From NCBI GenBank assembly GCA_024642665.1, contig JAHEAR010000007.1, positions 1 through 37,841 on the forward strand: 37,841 nt of DNA, in the 5' to 3' direction. Below the pieces are notes generated by a model. The model searched no databases. It saw only the letters and a program-made list of their open reading frames with translations, and was not told the DNA's origin. The translations under genes were made by a program, and so were the position numbers. Numbering within the stretch: position 1 is the first letter of the stretch; each line of letters opens with the position of its first letter. Shown piece by piece: positions 33,756 to 37,841 of this stretch. The stretch is from Bacteroidota bacterium (GTDB lineage Bacteria; Bacteroidota; Bacteroidia; Chitinophagales; Saprospiraceae).

Positions 33756-33779
33756 GAGCTATATGCATTATATCAGCAA

Positions 33780-33787
33780 CAAAGGTA
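33780..33787 (-). promoter_or_regulatory. purQ promoter, -7 element
   Basis: The minus strand reads TACCTTTG, an exact TAnnTTTG match, 24 nt before the purQ ATG. Confidence 0.55.
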
Positions 33788-33939
33788 TAAAATAGGATCT
33801 GGCGCTCAGGCTTTTATTTGCAAAAGCTTTTAGAAAATATAGTCGCGGCACTTATCCCGTTTTGTTGTTTTAGCGAAATATTCAAGTCGTCTGATCGTTT
33901 CATTAGCTCGTAAAGAATCGAATCAGACAGGCATAGGGT

Positions 33940-33947
33940 TATATTTG
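33940..33947 (+). promoter_or_regulatory. -7 element of the cyclophilin operon, leaderless start
   Basis: TATATTTG, an exact consensus match, is followed by CAGG and then ATGATGG. The predicted transcript start falls on or next to the first ATG at 33952. No TTG is found at the -33 spacing. Confidence 0.55.
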
Positions 33948-33951
33948 CAGG

Positions 33952-34317
33952 ATGATGGAGGAATGGCAACAGGAATTTGAGTGGTTGCGTGTAAGACATT
34001 GGGTCAAGGACCGATTCGGGCGGAAGGAGCTTCCGGATCTGAATGCTGTTTTATACCTTATCGGCATGCAGGAGCTCGGGAAAAATCAGGAATCATTTAC
34101 TAAGGAAGAAAAACAGGATCTGATGCATTTGGCTATTTGCCACCTGTTATCAGAAGATGGCTATTTCGAATTTGAAGGGATGGATGCGGACGGCTGGCCT
34201 CACTGGAAACCCATGTTGCCGGTTGATATAGAAGGACTTGTAGCGCAGGAAGCCTTGTTGCAACGAAAAGTAATAGCATATTTTGCACCTTTGCTGTCAG
34301 ACACAACAAATAATTAA
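33952..34317 (+). CDS. Small hypothetical protein, first gene of the cyclophilin operon
   Basis: The 121-residue acidic protein has no signal peptide or membrane segment. It is rich in W and E near the start (EEWQQEFEWLRVRHWVKDRF) and in leucine helices (LNAVLYLIGMQELG, LMHLAICHLLS), with GYFEFEGMDADGWPHW in the middle. I do not recognise a named domain, but the tidy coding character suggests a conserved family. Two adjacent ATGs (33952 and 33955) follow a -7 element. Its stop is 2 nt before the first cyclophilin, so co-transcription is near certain. A cytosolic role beside exported cyclophilins is not obvious. Confidence 0.7.
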   Translation: MMEEWQQEFEWLRVRHWVKDRFGRKELPDLNAVLYLIGMQELGKNQESFTKEEKQDLMHLAICHLLSEDGYFEFEGMDADGWPHWKPMLPVDIEGLVAQEALLQRKVIAYFAPLLSDTTNN

Positions 34318-34319
34318 TC

Positions 34320-34973
34320 ATGTTTACTTACACCAAGACATTTTTTTTATCCGGAATATTATTGCTGGGCGTCATCGTTTCCTGCTCGACGAAAGAGAAG
34401 GAATACAAAGCTGTGGTCAGCACAGAATTTGGAGATATGACAGTGCTGCTATATAATAGCACACCAAAGCATCGGGACAATTTTATCAAATTGGTGAAAG
34501 AAGGCGCCTATGATAGTCTTTTATTTCACAGAGTCCGGGAGCGATTTATGATTCAGGGTGGGGATCCGGAATCAAAAACAGCACCTCCCGGGTACAAACT
34601 GGGCGGCAGATCGATCGGAACTGACATCGATCCTGAAATAGGTGCACCTCATCTTCGTGGTGCCTTGGCAGCAGCCAGAACACCAAATGTTTTAAAGCGA
34701 TCCTCAGGCAGTCAGTTTTATATCGTGGTTGGAAAGAAAGTAACCGCAGAAGATTTGCTGAGTATTGAATTGTCAAAGAATATAAAATACAATGAGACAC
34801 AGAAAAATATATATCTGACGGAAGGAGGCTATCCAAGCCTGGATATGGATTACACTGTATTTGGCGAAGTATTGATGGGAATGGATGTGGCTGACAAAAT
34901 CAGCAGAGTAGAAAGAGATGAAAGAGATCGTCCGCTGAAGGATATTCGTATGACTATAAAAATGATAAATTAA
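34320..34973 (+). CDS. Cyclophilin-type peptidyl-prolyl isomerase, lipoprotein
   Basis: This is an exported proline isomerase. The 217-residue product has a lipoprotein signal (FFLSGILLLGVIVSC) and a cyclophilin domain at about 30-215. Active-site residues are visible in LLFHRVRERFMIQGGD (FHR arginine, F-M-I-Q glutamine) and SSGSQFYIVVG. A stretch of about 40 residues with KYNETQKNIYLTEGGYPSLD lies before DYTVFGEVLMGMDVADKI and is shared with the next gene. It sits 2 nt behind the small unknown gene and overlaps the next gene by 1 nt. The two cyclophilins are clear paralogues from a tandem duplication. Confidence 0.9.
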   Translation: MFTYTKTFFLSGILLLGVIVSCSTKEKEYKAVVSTEFGDMTVLLYNSTPKHRDNFIKLVKEGAYDSLLFHRVRERFMIQGGDPESKTAPPGYKLGGRSIGTDIDPEIGAPHLRGALAAARTPNVLKRSSGSQFYIVVGKKVTAEDLLSIELSKNIKYNETQKNIYLTEGGYPSLDMDYTVFGEVLMGMDVADKISRVERDERDRPLKDIRMTIKMIN

Positions 34974-35863
34974 TGAAGCAATCAATACCGGGATTAGTTA
35001 TTTTACTGCTTGTAGGATTATCCTCTTGCATGAAACCGATGGCCAGTTTTATGATGAGTACGGAACACATAACGGCGCCGGCCACCGTAACATTTGCCAA
35101 TAGCTCAAAGGGGGCAAATGCCTATGAGTGGGATTTTGGGGATGGACAGCAATCAATGGATTCAATCACTACGCATCGCTATACCCACGCAGGAAAATAT
35201 GATGTTACATTAATTGCCATAAAAGGAAAAAAATCTAGTTCCATGACCAAATCAATTATTATTGATCCGCCTACCACCTGCCTGATTGAAATCACCACAG
35301 ACTATGGGGTGATGATGGCGCAATTATATGATGTTACGCCTCAACACCGGGATAATTTTCTTAAACTGGCGGAAGAAGGATTTTATGATGGACTTTTATT
35401 TCACCGTGTGATCAATGGCTTTATGATTCAGGGGGGAGATCCTCAGTCAAAGAATGCTCCGGCCGGCGAACGACTTGGTTCCGGTGGCCCCGGATACACA
35501 GTTCCGGCAGAATTTGTAGATACGCTCGTACATGTGAAAGGAGCTATAGCGGCTGCACGGATGCCGGATTCTGTAAACCCGGAAAAAGCTTCTTCCGGCT
35601 CGCAATTTTATATCGTCCATGGAAGTCCGGCAGATGATAAATACCTGGACAGGATGGAAAGTGGAAAAGGGTTTAAATATGGACCGGATCAACGAGCAGA
35701 ATATCTGGAAGTTGGAGGGTATCCTCCACTGGATGGAGATTATACTGTGTTTGGCAAAATAATATCCGGATTTGATGTCATTGATAAGATTGCCAATGTG
35801 GAAAAAGATAATCGGGACAGACCAACATCAGACGTCCGAATGACAGTCAAAGTAATCCGCTAA
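34973..35863 (+). CDS. PKD-domain cyclophilin, lipoprotein
   Basis: The 296-residue product combines a lipoprotein signal (LVILLLVGLSSC), a PKD-type immunoglobulin-like domain (about 22-99; AYEWDFGDGQQS and HRYTHAGKYDVTLIA are its hallmarks) and a cyclophilin domain (about 104-296). The catalytic segments LLFHRVINGFMIQGGDPQS and SSGSQFYIVHG are intact. PKD domains usually bind surfaces or other proteins, so the isomerase may be aimed at a partner or at the cell surface. The start codon overlaps the previous stop (34971-34973), so translation is likely coupled. The C-terminal half is closely similar to the preceding gene. Confidence 0.9.
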   Translation: MKQSIPGLVILLLVGLSSCMKPMASFMMSTEHITAPATVTFANSSKGANAYEWDFGDGQQSMDSITTHRYTHAGKYDVTLIAIKGKKSSSMTKSIIIDPPTTCLIEITTDYGVMMAQLYDVTPQHRDNFLKLAEEGFYDGLLFHRVINGFMIQGGDPQSKNAPAGERLGSGGPGYTVPAEFVDTLVHVKGAIAAARMPDSVNPEKASSGSQFYIVHGSPADDKYLDRMESGKGFKYGPDQRAEYLEVGGYPPLDGDYTVFGKIISGFDVIDKIANVEKDNRDRPTSDVRMTVKVIR

Positions 35864-35868
35864 GTCCA

Positions 35869-36633
35869 TTGTATAGTCCGGCATTAGGGATTGATATTGG
35901 TGGATCCGGAATCAAATTCGGGATCGTGGATATTGAGCAAGGGACGCTCATAGGAGAGCGCATTAAAGTTGATACACCTTACCCTTCCACACCGGACGCA
36001 ATAGCTTCTGTCATCAGAGAAGTTGTTTCTGCTTTAGATTGGAAAGGTGATAGAATAGGTGTTGGATTTCCCGCGATTATACAAGATGGCGTTTCACTGA
36101 CCGCAACGAATATTGATAAGTCCTGGATTGGGGTCAATTCGGAAGAATTATTTCATAAGACCACCGGACACCGATATTATGTGATGAATGATGCAGATGC
36201 AGCAGGTATCGCCGAACGTAAATATGGACGAATCAAAAATGTCAGAGGCACTGTGCTCATGCTTACCCTCGGGACGGGAATTGGATCAGCCCTTTTTTAT
36301 GATGGCAAACTGATTCCAAATACAGAATTTGGTCATATAGAATACAGAGGTGATTTGGCAGAACATTGGGTCAGCAATCAGGCCCGAAAAGACAGGGCAT
36401 TGGAATATGATGATTGGGCAAAAGAGTTAGCCGATTTTTTGGAGTATATGATTCTTTTGTTTTCCCCTCGATTGATTGTGTTGGGAGGAGGGGTGAGTAG
36501 TAATTTTGATGTATTGAAACATCACTTTACGCATTTGCGAGCTCCTGTAGTCAGCGCCTCTGCGTATAATGATGCGGGCATTATTGGGGCTGCGCTGGTA
36601 GCCTATCCTGAGCTCTTGGAGGCTTTTGTTTGA
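35869..36633 (+). CDS. ppgK: ROK-family sugar kinase, polyphosphate-glucokinase-like
   Basis: The enzyme phosphorylates glucose to glucose-6-phosphate, with polyphosphate and/or ATP as likely donors. The 254-residue product has the phosphate-1 motif GIDIGGSGIKFGIV, the catalytic aspartate in MNDADAAGIAE, the phosphate-2 motif LTLGTGIGSALF, and LIPNTEFGHIEYRG in the place of the usual ROK H-x-G-H segment. RLIVLGGGVSSNFD is the adenosine motif. The ROK zinc-site cysteines are missing, as in polyphosphate glucokinases. There is no ATG at the expected place; the start is TTG at 35869, 5 nt after the previous stop, so it is the fourth gene of the operon. Why a glucokinase sits behind two exported cyclophilins is unclear. 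Confidence 0.78.
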   Translation: MYSPALGIDIGGSGIKFGIVDIEQGTLIGERIKVDTPYPSTPDAIASVIREVVSALDWKGDRIGVGFPAIIQDGVSLTATNIDKSWIGVNSEELFHKTTGHRYYVMNDADAAGIAERKYGRIKNVRGTVLMLTLGTGIGSALFYDGKLIPNTEFGHIEYRGDLAEHWVSNQARKDRALEYDDWAKELADFLEYMILLFSPRLIVLGGGVSSNFDVLKHHFTHLRAPVVSASAYNDAGIIGAALVAYPELLEAFV

Positions 36634-36673
36634 TGCGCCAAATAGCTGTCTGAATTATCATTCCCTTAAAGGA

Positions 36674-37594
36674 TCAGATGGATGGGATTCTGATTTCGTA
36701 TTTCTTTCCCGTCTTATTCGTGAGATAGGATTCGATGAGCCAGGGGTTGTACACTTTCAACATTCTGTAGTCAGTGCCGTTTTCAATCGCCAGATCAGCC
36801 AGACTTTCGACAGGTCCATCAACGATGATGGTTTTATAGGCAGAAAGTGGAGGATACTCCTCTTCTTTGGTTATAAAATAACCAAAGCGTTCAGGATTTT
36901 CCATTAACTCTTTGATCGCTATGATGCGAAATACATACCTGGAAGTTTCCTGATTGAGGTTAAGCTCGTAATAGGATTTGGCTTTTTGTAATGCCATTTC
37001 TTTACTTAGTTTCGTTTCGCCCATATTATAAGCTGCAGCGGCCAGCGTCCATGAACCGAATCGCTTCTTCAGATCGAGGATGTATTGACAAGCCGCCTGC
37101 GTTGATTTTTCTACATGATATCGCTCATCAATTTCTGTATTGATTTCGAGTCCCTGAGCCTGCCCGGCCGGTTTCATAAATTGCCATAATCCTTTTGCTC
37201 CTGCCGGCGAAACCGTCATGCGTAGATTGCTTTCTGCTACCGCGAGATATTTAAAATCATCCGGGACACCATTTTCTTTGAGGATTGGTTCCATCACCTG
37301 AAAATACCGGTTGGCCATTTTTAAATTTAACAAAGAAGCAGAGTGATAATAGGTGTTGACAATCAACTCCCGATCCAGTCGTTCTAATGCATCAAAATTT
37401 CCGGAGGGAATTTCTTCCCCTGCGAGCGTAAATATTTTACTCAGTCCGTAACTTGTAATGTGCTGCTGAAGACCTGTTGAAACAGGTATTTCTTCTTTTG
37501 ATGTCAATTCTTCTGTTTCGTTGAAAGAACTGAAAACCACCATGCTTAGAAAGCCTGCCAGCACAGCTATATAGGCTAACATTTTCTTTTCCAT
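36674..37594 (-). CDS. Lytic transglycosylase (SLT, MltD-like)
   Basis: The enzyme cleaves peptidoglycan glycan strands, giving anhydromuramyl ends. I choose the ATG at 37594 (MEKKMLAYIAVLAGFLSMVVF, a signal or anchor), because the 41 residues before it in the open frame are not signal-like and a promoter lies just upstream. The 306-residue product has a soluble SLT domain (about 95-235) with the catalytic glutamate E121 in AVAESNLRMTVSPAGAKGLWQFM-type context (split here: AVAESNL, SPAGAKGLWQFM) and AAAAYNMGETKLS. The C-terminal 60 residues contain a LysM-like segment (ADLAIENGTDYRMLKVYNPW). It converges on the glucokinase with a 40-nt gap. Confidence 0.88.
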   Translation of the reverse strand: MEKKMLAYIAVLAGFLSMVVFSSFNETEELTSKEEIPVSTGLQQHITSYGLSKIFTLAGEEIPSGNFDALERLDRELIVNTYYHSASLLNLKMANRYFQVMEPILKENGVPDDFKYLAVAESNLRMTVSPAGAKGLWQFMKPAGQAQGLEINTEIDERYHVEKSTQAACQYILDLKKRFGSWTLAAAAYNMGETKLSKEMALQKAKSYYELNLNQETSRYVFRIIAIKELMENPERFGYFITKEEEYPPLSAYKTIIVDGPVESLADLAIENGTDYRMLKVYNPWLIESYLTNKTGKKYEIRIPSI

Positions 37595-37598
37595 TATA

Positions 37599-37629
37599 CA
37601 AAGATGCGGATATCTGAGGAAGAAAGCAA
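37599..37629 (-). promoter_or_regulatory. Promoter of the transglycosylase gene, leaderless
   Basis: On the minus strand TTG (37629-37627), a 20-nt spacer and CATCTTTG (37606-37599, one mismatch to TAnnTTTG) are followed by TATA and the ATG at 37594. The predicted transcript starts at the start codon, which supports that start. Confidence 0.6.
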
Positions 37630-37735
37630 TTAAGTGAAACGAGAAAAACGATAAACGAAAATCGATCCGAAGACACCGAGCACTGGCTGAGGAGGGTGTG
37701 CAGGGGTCAAATACCAAATCCGCACGACCTGCCGA

Positions 37736-37841
37736 TACGAGGAGTTTGCTCCTGCATCTCTGTTTACAGATGAAAGACTACGCCTTCACTACATACTGAG
37801 ATGAAGGACTACGCCTTCACTGTAAACTGAGATGAAGGACT
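37736..37841. repeat. 31-bp tandem repeat and hairpins at the right edge
   Basis: Two full 31-bp units (37769-37799 and 37800-37830) and the first 11 nt of a third (37831-37841) lie head to tail and run off the window. Each unit begins GATGAARGACTACGCCTTCA and ends in CTGA; the two full copies differ at four to five positions. Within a unit ATGAAGG and CCTTCAC form a small hairpin around ACTACG. Just before the array AGGAG-TTTG-CTCCT (37740-37753) is another hairpin. No gene is visible. The region 37630-37735 shows nothing I recognise. Confidence 0.75.

Noticed and set aside
37769-37841. CRISPR-like array
   Set aside because: The units are contiguous with a 31-bp period and there are no unique spacers; no cas genes are nearby. 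It is a simple tandem repeat.

Overview
The window is chromosomal DNA of a Bacteroidota bacterium, probably from the Saprospiria/Chitinophagia side of the phylum; the class is an inference. The phylum call rests on four things seen here: promoters of the TTG-N19/20-TAnnTTTG type, a type IX secretion protein (PorQ), a DUF3109 protein, and an AT-leaning genome with few clear Shine-Dalgarno sequences. I recognise 27 protein genes. I see no rRNA, tRNA, CRISPR array, phage, plasmid gene or insertion sequence. Most genes are housekeeping.

Layout. 1-417 is non-coding and ends in the terminator of rpsA (418-2748, minus), a ribosomal protein S1 with a helix-hairpin-helix tail. Next come a long-chain acyl-CoA ligase (3194-4855), a citrate synthase that resembles the mitochondrial enzyme (4909-6228, minus), a DUF3109 protein and a TCR/Tet-like MFS exporter. 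8988-12841 is an envelope block: a PpiD-like periplasmic foldase, a MORN-repeat lipoprotein, and porQ overlapping it. A membrane-bound class III cyclase (minus) and rpoN (plus) diverge at about 14.35 kb. 15956-19422 is a minus-strand run of dprA, an alkaline phosphatase lipoprotein and a class III aminotransferase.

19746-21662 encodes a TMTC-like membrane protein with C-terminal TPRs, a candidate protein O-glycosyltransferase. It diverges from a small outer-membrane barrel protein, which is followed by uvrB. ligA converges on uvrB across a 26-bp perfect palindrome. A hotdog thioesterase and a PlsC-like acyltransferase follow, then a 695-bp non-coding gap with several inverted repeats, then a soluble TPR protein. 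30199-33755 (minus) holds purQ and a DsbD with two N-terminal alpha modules. 33952-36633 is a compact four-gene operon: a small unknown protein, two paralogous lipoprotein cyclophilins (the second with a PKD domain), and a polyphosphate-glucokinase-like ROK kinase. A lytic transglycosylase converges on it, and the window ends in a 31-bp tandem repeat.

Several genes share the theme of protein traffic and folding across the envelope: PpiD, PorQ, the two cyclophilins, DsbD and the TMTC-like protein. Another recurring feature is the placement of the -7 promoter element 4-6 nt before the start codon at six genes, which predicts leaderless mRNAs. No single unknown defence or mobile system stands out. 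The best leads are the PKD-cyclophilin operon, the TMTC-like enzyme, the cyclase with an altered active site, the leaderless starts, and the intergenic palindromes and tandem repeats.
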